36,088 bases of DNA from an uncultured Fidelibacterota bacterium (GTDB lineage Bacteria; Fidelibacterota; Marinisomatia; Marinisomatales; TCS55), in the NCBI GenBank assembly GCA_913049685.1, contig CAJWZD010000020.1, positions 1 through 36,088 of the forward strand. Direction: 5' to 3'. The notes beneath the pieces were generated by a model that was not told where the DNA came from, ran no database searches, and was given only the letters and a program-made list of their open reading frames with translations. Both the position numbers and the translations under genes were made by a program. This document shows positions 9,107-16,070 of this stretch, piece after piece. How positions within the stretch are numbered: the first letter of the stretch is position 1; every line of letters begins with the position of its first letter.

Positions 9107-10147
9107 TCAAGTCGTGCCATTTTTTTCTGAAGGTTTTTTTTGCTCTTGCTGATCCTTTGCAAGTTTTCGCATGTCAGCTACCTCGTCTGACTCATCCATA
9201 ATCTCTACACCTAGCAATGTTTCAATGCAGTCTTCAAGCGTTACAATGCCTGTTGTACCGCCAAATTCATCCTTAACTATAAACATGTGGGAGCGATTTT
9301 TAGTAAATTTATTCAAAACTGACTCTACAGACTCTGTTTCGTTAACAGATTCTACGGGTTCAACAATGTCTGCCATTGTTTTTTCAAAATAATCATCTGC
9401 CATTGTCTCAAGAACTGTGTCCTTATAAACCATTCCAATTATATTATCAATATTCTCATGGAATACAGGAATTCTTGAGAAAATAATATCATTGTTGGAG
9501 TCCATCACATTTCCAACCGTTTCTTTATCTTCAAATGCATATATCACAGATCGCGGTGTTAAGATATCTTCAATCTGTATCTCTTTTAAGCGAAAAAGGT
9601 TTTCAATTATATCTGACTCATGCTCATCGATAGATCCCTCATCTTCCCCCATCTCAGCCATAGCAGTAATCTCTTCACGGCTAACTTTATCCTCATTGGT
9701 ATTTATAGAACTAGACAGGGTATTGCTGAGCCATACAAATGGAAAAGCGACAACCATCAGAAATCGAATTACATACGCTGATGGAATAACCAGACTTCTG
9801 CAAAAATAGGCACCTAAGGTTTTTGGGAGGATTTCAGAGAAAATTAAAATACTAAATGTTAAAATAGCGGAAGCTAGCGCAACGGCATTGGATCCATATA
9901 CATTTAGTGCTTGTGCTCCCATTCCAGCAGCGCCAACTGTGTTGGCTATTGTATTTAGCGTTAAAATAGCAGCTAATGGTCTATTGATATCATCTTTCAA
10001 GACCTGGATCATCTTCCCTTTTTTGGAGTTGATTTTTACCAAAGTAGCAATGTGGGAATGAGTAACTGATAATATGACAGCCTCTAAAAGCGAACATATA
10101 AATGATACACCTAGGGCAAGAAAAAAATATCCAATTAAAAGTGACAT
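9107..10147 (-). CDS. CNNM/CorC-like DUF21-CBS membrane protein
   Basis: A 346-residue hemolysin-C/CorC-type (UPF0053, CNNM) protein. The first ~150 residues form the DUF21 transmembrane domain, with the typical small-residue motif around NTIANTVGAAGMGAQA and the ILIFSEILPKTLG helix. An acidic linker (SREEITAMAEMGEDEGSID) leads into a CBS pair at ~190-310 (DILTPRSVI; FGGTTGIVTLEDCIETLLG). Family members are linked to Mg2+ or other divalent cation handling at the inner membrane. Unlike typical ~430-residue CorC proteins it stops after the CBS pair with a charged Lys/Glu tail, so the C-terminal CorC_HlyC domain is absent. It begins 13 nt after the TIGR02206-type gene upstream and is probably in the same operon. 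The substrate cannot be read from the sequence. Confidence 0.92.
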   Translation of the reverse strand: MSLLIGYFFLALGVSFICSLLEAVILSVTHSHIATLVKINSKKGKMIQVLKDDINRPLAAILTLNTIANTVGAAGMGAQALNVYGSNAVALASAILTFSILIFSEILPKTLGAYFCRSLVIPSAYVIRFLMVVAFPFVWLSNTLSSSINTNEDKVSREEITAMAEMGEDEGSIDEHESDIIENLFRLKEIQIEDILTPRSVIYAFEDKETVGNVMDSNNDIIFSRIPVFHENIDNIIGMVYKDTVLETMADDYFEKTMADIVEPVESVNETESVESVLNKFTKNRSHMFIVKDEFGGTTGIVTLEDCIETLLGVEIMDESDEVADMRKLAKDQQEQKKPSEKNGTT

Positions 10148-10160
10148 TTAAAAGTGGAGG

Positions 10161-10883
10161 TTACCCTCTAATTAGCTCCTTTGACAAATTGCGCTTAACG
10201 GTTATCCACATAGGTAGATAAATTAACATCATAAACAGAATTCCTGCTAATTGAAATGTGATTAAATAATAGGGCCATTCGCCAATCAATGCTGGATTTT
10301 CACCACTTGGCTTCTCACAAATGAACCAATAATTAGCCCCATTACCAATAAGCTTGTTGATGATCCCAACAACAAATATAGCGCCGTTTGTGACGAGAAC
10401 TGTATTTACTAGCGAATATTTCCTACAGCGCATTTCGAAAACAAAAATCATCCAAAATACATTCAAAATAATTAAACCATGTGATAAGAAACTCCATAAA
10501 GTAGAAATATAGCCAAAATAAAAACGCGTAGGGTCTGGCGTTAAGATTGCTTGCAATGCTCCTGCTAGTCCCCAAAAAAAGGATAGTTCAAAAGCAGTTT
10601 GGTTTCGAGTATATAATGCATAACATGAAATAAATAAACTAAATCCACACATATGTAGAGATATATCTTGTGCCGGATTAAAGCTGTTTAAATTTATTTT
10701 ATAGAAGTAATGCAATATTTCTTGCAATAAAGTTACAGAAATCAACGCTAAGGCTATATTTCTTTGCTGTGATTGTGATGCATATCTTCTGCCAATAAGT
10801 GGCAAGAAGAACCATACGCTTATACAGATCAATAGATAGGATATATGTTCTAGCCCAAAAGTCTGAAATGAGTAATCTTTCAA
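10161..10883 (-). CDS. YwaF/TIGR02206-type membrane protein (copy 2)
   Basis: A 240-residue polytopic inner-membrane protein with about six to seven hydrophobic helices. The pattern 'LGxLQExxxY', 'DISLHMCGFS', 'ILTPDPTRFYFGYIS', 'SHGLIIL' and 'NYWFICEKPSGENPALIGEWPYYL' matches the YwaF/TIGR02206 family of uncharacterised integral membrane proteins. The start is a TTG at 10881-10883, overlapping the TGA stop of the preceding paralogue by 4 nt, which indicates translational coupling. It is a tandem paralogue of the gene at 10880-11587: the same landmarks occur in the same order in both. Molecular function of the family is unknown to me. Confidence 0.85.
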   Translation of the reverse strand: MKDYSFQTFGLEHISYLLICISVWFFLPLIGRRYASQSQQRNIALALISVTLLQEILHYFYKINLNSFNPAQDISLHMCGFSLFISCYALYTRNQTAFELSFFWGLAGALQAILTPDPTRFYFGYISTLWSFLSHGLIILNVFWMIFVFEMRCRKYSLVNTVLVTNGAIFVVGIINKLIGNGANYWFICEKPSGENPALIGEWPYYLITFQLAGILFMMLIYLPMWITVKRNLSKELIRG

Positions 10884-11587
10884 TTCTTTACTCTTAATCT
10901 ATTGGTTAGTTTAAAAGGGAGATATGCAATGGTCATTATTAATAATCCAATAAAGCTGATATTCAAAATGTACCACGGCCATTCCCCAAATACTATTGGA
11001 TTCGAAACATCAGGTCGTTGCATCAAAAACATATAATTCCCCCCAGTTATCCAAGATATCAGCCCAACTGGCAATGCCATAAGTGAAAGAAATACGTAGA
11101 CCTTTAAGACCGATCCTTTACGAGGAATTTTACCATCAATAAAAATTCCCCATAGCGCAAAGACAACTATGAGCGCGTGTGCAGCGAAGAATAGAATATA
11201 TTCAAAAGTATTAATCATTTTGAATTCCGGTGTTAAGATAGTTATAAAAGCTGCACCTAAGCCCAAGAGATATACTATTTCAAATAAAAATTGTTTTTTT
11301 GTCCACATATACATCAAGCCTATATAAAATACGTAGTTGCAAATATGCAAAGGTAGATCCTCAAACCAATTAAGCTCACTAAAATATATTCGATTACCGT
11401 AATCAAAAACTTCCTGAAGTAGGCCTATGAAAATTAGTGATGTAGATGCAACTCTTCTCTTGTTAGTATTTAGCTTTTTGCCAAAAAAAGGAATAAGAAA
11501 AAAAAATAAAAAACATATTAAGATAGTTAAAATATGCACTCTGTCAAATTGATTGACCTGCTGATAGGTGAATAGCGCTAAATACAT
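10880..11587 (-). CDS. YwaF/TIGR02206-type membrane protein (copy 1)
   Basis: A 235-residue polytopic membrane protein, tandem paralogue of the following gene. Shared landmarks are 'FIGLLQEVFDYGNRIYF', 'EDLPLHICNYVFYIGL', 'ITILTPEFKMINTFEYI', 'AHALIVVFALWG' and 'NYMFLMQRPDVSNPIVFGEW', typical of the YwaF/TIGR02206 family. The paired His/Cys in 'LHIC' and 'LHMC' is conserved between the two. It starts at an ATG (11585-11587) and its stop overlaps the next gene's TTG start by 4 nt. Having two diverged copies in one operon suggests that they work as a pair or heterodimer, but that is inference. Confidence 0.85.
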   Translation of the reverse strand: MYLALFTYQQVNQFDRVHILTILICFLFFFLIPFFGKKLNTNKRRVASTSLIFIGLLQEVFDYGNRIYFSELNWFEDLPLHICNYVFYIGLMYMWTKKQFLFEIVYLLGLGAAFITILTPEFKMINTFEYILFFAAHALIVVFALWGIFIDGKIPRKGSVLKVYVFLSLMALPVGLISWITGGNYMFLMQRPDVSNPIVFGEWPWYILNISFIGLLIMTIAYLPFKLTNRLRVKN

Positions 11588-11653
11588 CTATTTGAATATC
11601 TACCCATTATATGCAGAAATAAAATTCAAAAATATAATAGTGTTTGCGAGGAA

Positions 11654-11884
11654 CTATTCTGCGTCAATGCGCTCTACTGAATGCGTAGGCACTGTCCACA
11701 ATTTTCCATCTTTATCTAACAAACGATATCTGGTTGGATAATGAGCTATACTTTCTAATTCTAGCACTACCCCTTCCTTAAGGTCTCCTAAAACCTCATG
11801 ATGCGGTTTAATCGTTTTAAACTTCATCCCTTTAGAAGCTTCAACATGCTCATTTGATACTTTATTAAATTCTTTAGGTGGCAT
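11654..11884 (-). CDS. Small soluble hypothetical protein (76 aa)
   Basis: A 76-residue protein with no signal peptide or membrane segment. Its second half (LKEGVVLELESIAHYPTRYR followed by LLDKDGKLWTVP) has the short alternating strands of a small SH3-like beta barrel, but I do not recognise the family. It is divergent from the rRNA methyltransferase gene across an 84-bp AT-rich gap that should hold both promoters, and it lies 66 nt upstream of the YwaF-type pair on the same strand. Start chosen as the first ATG; an AAGG lies rather far (~12 nt) upstream. Confidence 0.7.
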   Translation of the reverse strand: MPPKEFNKVSNEHVEASKGMKFKTIKPHHEVLGDLKEGVVLELESIAHYPTRYRLLDKDGKLWTVPTHSVERIDAE

Positions 11885-11968
11885 TTATGATTATTTCCTT
11901 ATTAAATACAATATTTAAGCTTTTTTTACCTAAGAATCTAAAAAAAATTTTAAGTTCTAATAAGATTT

Positions 11969-12706
11969 ATGTCAAAAAATAAACATACAATATTTGGAAT
12001 TAATGGCAGTGTAGCTGTTTTATCATCCAGAAAATATAAGATTTCTGAAATAATAATTCAAAACGGAAGTAAGGCAGAAACCGATGGACGCGTTACGCAA
12101 CTACTAGGACATTATGGGGGCTATGTAAAATTTTTTAAAAAAACATATTTCAAAGAACATTTTCCTAAGCAAAGAACTCAAGGTATAGTAGTAAAGTTTC
12201 TTGCGAACATCGAAGAAGAACTTCCTGCCTTAAATTCTAAAGTGGGCAATAGATGCATTGTTGCATTAGATCGCATTGAAGACCCTCAAAACCTTGGACA
12301 AATCATAAGAACTTCAGTATGTGCGGGCGTTGATGCTATTATTATTCCAAAGCACGATAGCTGCAAAATTACAGACACGGTTATTCAGGTTAGCCAAGGT
12401 GCTTTCACAGAGATATCAATATATACAGTAAACAACCTTCATAGATCATTGGAACAGCTTAAAAAAGATGACTATTGGATTGTTGCAATGGATAATAGCC
12501 TGGATGCTAAAGAGTGGCACAAGATAGACTATAAGGGTAAAATAGTAATTGTAGCAGGTAGCGAAGGACGCGGAATTAAAAAAATAGTTTTAGATAATTG
12601 TGATTTTCAAACCACAATTCCTATGCAAGGATCTATAAATTCATTAAACGTCTCTGCAGCGGTGAGCGTAATACTGTTTGAAAGGCTTAGGCAAATATCA
12701 AATTAA
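11969..12706 (+). CDS. rlmB: SPOUT RNA 2'-O-methyltransferase, RlmB/TrmH family
   Basis: A 245-residue SpoU/TrmH-family methyltransferase. The N-terminal ~75 residues are the short substrate-binding domain (IFGINGSVAVLSS...). The catalytic SPOUT knot carries all three signature motifs: motif 1 'DRIEDPQNLGQIIRTSVCAG' at ~97-116 with the Asn and Arg expected in the active site, motif 2 'IVAGSEGRGI' and motif 3 'IPMQGSINSLNVSAAVSV'. RlmB forms 2'-O-methylguanosine at G2251 of 23S rRNA using S-adenosylmethionine; the exact target here is inferred from similarity and length. It is the only plus-strand gene between 543 and 18254 and ends 16 nt from the convergent barrel-like gene. Confidence 0.9.
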   Translation: MSKNKHTIFGINGSVAVLSSRKYKISEIIIQNGSKAETDGRVTQLLGHYGGYVKFFKKTYFKEHFPKQRTQGIVVKFLANIEEELPALNSKVGNRCIVALDRIEDPQNLGQIIRTSVCAGVDAIIIPKHDSCKITDTVIQVSQGAFTEISIYTVNNLHRSLEQLKKDDYWIVAMDNSLDAKEWHKIDYKGKIVIVAGSEGRGIKKIVLDNCDFQTTIPMQGSINSLNVSAAVSVILFERLRQISN

Positions 12707-12722
12707 CGAAATTGAATTTTCA

Positions 12723-13655
12723 CTAGAAATTTATACTAAATCCAATCGTTAATGTAGTATCATCTTTTTTGTAGTTAGTGACGTAGTAATTACCAAATCC
12801 ATCTGCTTCTGACTGTTCAGGGGTTCTATTAATAATCGGTCTATTTTGTGGTAATACCTTACTTCCTGGATTTTCAAAAGAAGCGGTGCGAGAAAAACCA
12901 TCATAATACTTCATAAAATATTTTGGAGCAGGCCTGGAGTCTTGTTTGAAGTTGTATTTAATTTCAATATTTAACCATTCTTCAGCAGTTTTAATAACGA
13001 ACTTATTTTTAAAGTCAGTTAAAACGTCATCACCAGCAGGTTTATAAAAATATTCACTTTGAAAATAAAAATTATCACCAAGAGGGAGCTTTAGCTTTGG
13101 TCGAATGGATATTCTACTATAGGTGGAGGGCTGTATATTTGGGTGGTCTGAAAGCGTATATAGCCCCAGAGAGTCGCCGTAGTCAACATATTCGTATACC
13201 CTATTTTTACCAATAACTTCTTCGCTTTCTGATAGGAATGCTGCGCTTACTGAAAGCACATCACCAATCAATCTGTATTTAGCGCCAATACCAAAATTGC
13301 TACGATCCTTAATTCCTCGATAGGTATCAAATGATTTTTCTGCTATAATGAATGGAGAGAACCTACCATTAGCCCAAAGATCAAAAAGAAACAAAATATT
13401 TTGATCATCTTCATAGTCTTCACCTGCGTAAGTAGAAAAGTTTTTATCAACGGATAGGAAAAATTCTGAATCTTTGACCTTTAGCCCGCCAAGCGCAAAG
13501 TCACCGTAGGCAGTAGCAGAAAAACCAGCATTATAGTATTTATAATCAGTATTTCCTGCTTGATCATAGTATCCACCACTAACTTGATATTTTAATTGAC
13601 CAAAAACAAATGATAATGAAAACAAAAACAAAAGACTTAATGATCGTAAGTACAT
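12723..13655 (-). CDS. Outer-membrane beta-barrel-like protein (310 aa)
   Basis: A secreted or outer-membrane protein with signal peptide MYLRSLSLLFLFSLSFVFGQ. The mature part is rich in alternating aromatic and polar strands (YQVSGGYYDQAG, FSATAYGDFAL, YFQSEYFYKP) and ends in strand 'TTLTIGFSINF' with a C-terminal Phe, the usual ending of a barrel recognised by BAM. I do not recognise a specific family; a porin or an orphan barrel is possible. A ribosome site AGGAG sits ahead of the ATG. A strong hairpin terminator separates it from the upstream gene, so it probably has its own promoter in 13656-13705. Confidence 0.75.
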   Translation of the reverse strand: MYLRSLSLLFLFSLSFVFGQLKYQVSGGYYDQAGNTDYKYYNAGFSATAYGDFALGGLKVKDSEFFLSVDKNFSTYAGEDYEDDQNILFLFDLWANGRFSPFIIAEKSFDTYRGIKDRSNFGIGAKYRLIGDVLSVSAAFLSESEEVIGKNRVYEYVDYGDSLGLYTLSDHPNIQPSTYSRISIRPKLKLPLGDNFYFQSEYFYKPAGDDVLTDFKNKFVIKTAEEWLNIEIKYNFKQDSRPAPKYFMKYYDGFSRTASFENPGSKVLPQNRPIINRTPEQSEADGFGNYYVTNYKKDDTTLTIGFSINF

Positions 13656-13705
13656 GAACTATAACTCCTATTTAAATAGAGCGTAAAATTATAAAATTTA
13701 GGGCA

Positions 13706-13739
13706 AAAAAAATAGGGTGAAAATTCACCCTATTTTTTT
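13706..13739. terminator. Intrinsic (probably bidirectional) terminator
   Basis: A perfect 15-bp stem, AAAAAAATAGGGTGA (13706-13720) and its reverse complement (13725-13739), around a 4-nt loop AAAT. The A and T runs flank a GGGTGA/TCACCC core, so a U-tract follows the stem on either strand. It lies 21 nt past the stop of the minus-strand gene at 13761-14093, which it most likely terminates. Confidence 0.9.
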
Positions 13740-13760
13740 AAGAATAGTTAAGAAAAAAAA

Positions 13761-14093
13761 TTAATTCTTTTTCTTAGTATCTGGCTTATCCTCACCGGCA
13801 GAATTTCTTCCAGTTAAGCGCTGCCAGAAGCTTCTTCTAACACCTTTTTCGGGTGCAGCGTCAACTGCTGCTGGCTTACCAGCTTCGTGGCTTTTGCCAA
13901 CATATACTTTCTTATCTTTGCCTGGCTTAATCTTTGCTGGTGCTGCAGAAGCTTTACCTTTAGCTCCATCATCTCCAACTACAGATTTACCAGCCTTAGA
14001 ATCTTTAGCGTCATCTACTTCAACTTGACCAAAAGCAAGTGAGACAGAAGAAACTAAAAGAGCTATAGCAAGTACTTGTAAATTGCGAATCAT
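13761..14093 (-). CDS. Small basic, low-complexity secreted protein (110 aa)
   Basis: A 110-residue protein with a clear signal peptide (MIRNLQVLAIALLVSSVSLAFGQ) cut near residue 23. The mature part is rich in Lys, Ala, Gly and Asp and probably disordered, with a short amphipathic aromatic stretch 'VRRSFWQRLTGRNS' near the C terminus and a KKKN end. No family is recognised. The ribosome site AAGGAG lies 6 nt ahead of the ATG, one of the strongest in the window, and a strong terminator follows, so this appears to be a well-expressed single-gene unit. A structural or polyanion-binding periplasmic role is possible but unsupported. Confidence 0.8.
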   Translation of the reverse strand: MIRNLQVLAIALLVSSVSLAFGQVEVDDAKDSKAGKSVVGDDGAKGKASAAPAKIKPGKDKKVYVGKSHEAGKPAAVDAAPEKGVRRSFWQRLTGRNSAGEDKPDTKKKN

Positions 14094-14233
14094 AATGATC
14101 TCCTTAATTTCTATTAATATTGACCTTTAAAAGTCTCCTCAATATTAATTATTTAAAAACGATTGTTCAAGTTCATTATTTATGCTTGTGATATACGTCA
14201 CATAGCATATTTCTCAAACAATAATAACCTGAA

Positions 14234-14371
14234 TCAGAGTTTTAATTTGTTATTAATTATCCTGTTAAGTGATTCAAATGGTTCTATTGGGTATTTTTTG
14301 TTTTTAACCGTTGGAAGCAAAAGCTTTATTCCTCTGGACATCTCTTTAACAGAATCGATAAATATTTTCAC
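14234..14371 (-). CDS. Possible 45-aa small protein, GTG start
   Basis: A short frame from GTG (14369-14371) to TGA (14234-14236), beginning 4 nt after the TAA of the lipoprotein-like gene at 14376-14837. It encodes 45 residues (VKIFIDSVKEMSRGIKLLLP then TVKNKKYPIEPFESLNRIIN to NKLKL), whose composition resembles a folded helical peptide better than the antisense 72-aa frame does. There is no clear Shine-Dalgarno, so it would depend on coupling to the upstream gene. It could equally be 3' untranslated sequence. Confidence 0.35.
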   Translation of the reverse strand: MKIFIDSVKEMSRGIKLLLPTVKNKKYPIEPFESLNRIINNKLKL

Positions 14372-14375
14372 AAAA

Positions 14376-14837
14376 TTATAGAGCTTTTGATACTATCATT
14401 TGCTTTAAACCCTCAGGAAGTGCCATCACTACTTTATGCAATTCCTCTGGAGCGCTATCAAACACAACCATTTCTTCTCCATCCATAAAACCGAACACGG
14501 TTTCAACAGATATCTGATTGCTGTCTAAAATAATCCAAACTTTTTGTTTAATAATAAATTCATTACCAGATGGCTCATCGTAAACACCACTATTCATCCA
14601 ATCTGTTTCTAAATATTCTGCAGTATAGAAACCGTTCTGATTTCTTAAAGTCATTCTTGTGTCATTCTTATTGAGAACTTTATATCCTTGCGTCTCAATA
14701 TAGGGAATAAACTCATCTAATATTAATTGTGGATTGGCATTGTATTCAAACTGTGTAGGATATACAATTTTATTTGCACCACAGGTTAGTATAAATACAG
14801 ATGCTAAAGACAGTATAAATATTTTTTGATACTTCAT
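14376..14837 (-). CDS. Putative lipoprotein or secreted protein (153 aa)
   Basis: An exported protein starting best at the ATG at 14835-14837 (MKYQKIFILSLASVFILTCG), where AAGGG precedes the start; an in-frame ATG 18 nt upstream lacks a ribosome site. The hydrophobic segment ends in 'ILTCGAN', a weak lipobox with Cys as the likely lipidated residue. The ~135-residue mature part contains 'YIETQGYKVLNKNDTRMTL', 'FIIKQKVWIILDSNQISVET' and an amphipathic C-terminal helix, and reads as a small alpha/beta domain. No family is recognised. Confidence 0.75.
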   Translation of the reverse strand: MKYQKIFILSLASVFILTCGANKIVYPTQFEYNANPQLILDEFIPYIETQGYKVLNKNDTRMTLRNQNGFYTAEYLETDWMNSGVYDEPSGNEFIIKQKVWIILDSNQISVETVFGFMDGEEMVVFDSAPEELHKVVMALPEGLKQMIVSKAL

Positions 14838-14905
14838 ATAAACCCTTTTTATCATTATTAACTTAATTCAATTTAGTTTTGAGAAAATAAATTTGGAAGA
14901 ATGAA

Positions 14906-16069
14906 TTATTTTTTTTCAATATCATAATCAAAGGGAAGCTGGTCTCCAACGCCTTCCCAAGACAAATAGCCTTGCCGCTCTATCATATAAGGTTCAGAAT
15001 AGCGTCCGTATTTATCAAAGTAGACGGAATCTGCCCTCAGTAATAAAAAAGATGTTTGTTGGTAAGATGAGGGCGAATCGTGTTCAAGTAAATACGTGAA
15101 CTCTGGAGATTCTTTCAAATATGTCACCATCATTCTTCCCTCAAAAGATAGCAATGGTTCATCAATTTTACCTAGAAATACTAATGTATCATTTTTCAGG
15201 GGTTTATACTGCTCTGGAATTATAAGGGACTCCCCAAAGAGATCTTTTTTGTTTATCAACAAAGAGAATCCTTCTTTCACCAAGGGATCTATTCTTCTGT
15301 CAGATATTGAAGACCAGTTTGATTTTTCTTTCATTTGCCCATCTATAATGTCAAAGCGTAATTCAAATCGATTTGCTAAGGTGCTCAAAAAGTGTCTCAA
15401 AGAACCTTTATAGGCTTTTTGTCTGTTCTTATCCCATTGTTTTGATTGTTTTTTTGATGAGCTTACTTCCTCTTCAAAAAAGATATCACCAGAATATTGA
15501 ACTTCGTCAGCTTCTTTAACAAAGTCATATAAAATATAAGTTATTTTGTAACCAAGCTCGGGGTTTTCAATAATTAACGGCTGACTAGCCTTTGCACTAA
15601 AGGTAGTTCCAAATTTACTAAAGGAAAGTACATATTCATTAATAATCCTACACGCCTCACCATTTTTACCTGTTCCTAGAAAAGATCGTTTAAAAATCCC
15701 ATAATTTTTATCCCATTGCCGATCTTTCTTTGCTGTAACATTTATCTCATTCATCAAAATAGCTTGCGGGGCAAGTCTAAAATTAACAGTAAGATTTTCA
15801 CTCGCTTTAATAATCACACTCTCTCTCTCGACTTCATATCCAATCATTGAAACAATTAATTCGTATTGACCTCCAGGAATTTTTGATAGGGTAAAAAATC
15901 CATTTTCATCAGAAGTTGTACCAAGAGTGGTTTTTGAAAAGAAAATATTTACCCCAACAAGCGGTTCAGACGTTGTCTTGTCAACAATTCTGCCTTCAAT
16001 GCGAGATTGCGATATTAAAGGAGACAGAAAACAAAAAACTAGCGCGAGGCTAGCAATAAACTTAGAAAT
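14906..16069 (-). CDS. Carboxypeptidase-regulatory-like secreted protein; apparent ATT start
   Basis: The clear coding part extends well upstream of the first ATG (15845-15847). Reading back gives a carboxypeptidase D regulatory-like domain (GRIVDKTTSEPLVGVNIFF ... IPGGQYELIVSMIGYE) and a signal peptide (SKFIASLALVFCFLSPLISQ). The frame has no ATG, GTG or TTG between an upstream TAG and that signal peptide, so the best start is ATT at 16067-16069, 8 nt after an AAGG and one base past the stop of the M1 peptidase gene; a second ATT lies at 16073-16075. This gives ~387 residues. After the regulatory fold, ~270 residues with 'WDKNYGIFKRSFLGTGKNG', 'ENPELGYKITYIL' and 'RQKAYKGSLRHFLSTL' match a common, uncharacterised Bacteroidetes-type family. 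It is probably anchored or periplasmic. Confidence 0.8.
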   Translation of the reverse strand: MSKFIASLALVFCFLSPLISQSRIEGRIVDKTTSEPLVGVNIFFSKTTLGTTSDENGFFTLSKIPGGQYELIVSMIGYEVERESVIIKASENLTVNFRLAPQAILMNEINVTAKKDRQWDKNYGIFKRSFLGTGKNGEACRIINEYVLSFSKFGTTFSAKASQPLIIENPELGYKITYILYDFVKEADEVQYSGDIFFEEEVSSSKKQSKQWDKNRQKAYKGSLRHFLSTLANRFELRFDIIDGQMKEKSNWSSISDRRIDPLVKEGFSLLINKKDLFGESLIIPEQYKPLKNDTLVFLGKIDEPLLSFEGRMMVTYLKESPEFTYLLEHDSPSSYQQTSFLLLRADSVYFDKYGRYSEPYMIERQGYLSWEGVGDQLPFDYDIEKK

Positions 16070-16070
16070 A

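Noticed and set aside
12707-12722. Terminator between the convergent rRNA methyltransferase and barrel-like genes
   Set aside because: The 16-bp gap and its flanks show no stable stem with a U-tract.
14163-14381. 72-aa plus-strand frame
   Set aside because: No ribosome site and a hydrophobic but irregular composition; it is antisense to a more plausible 45-aa frame and overlaps the 3' end of the lipoprotein-like gene.
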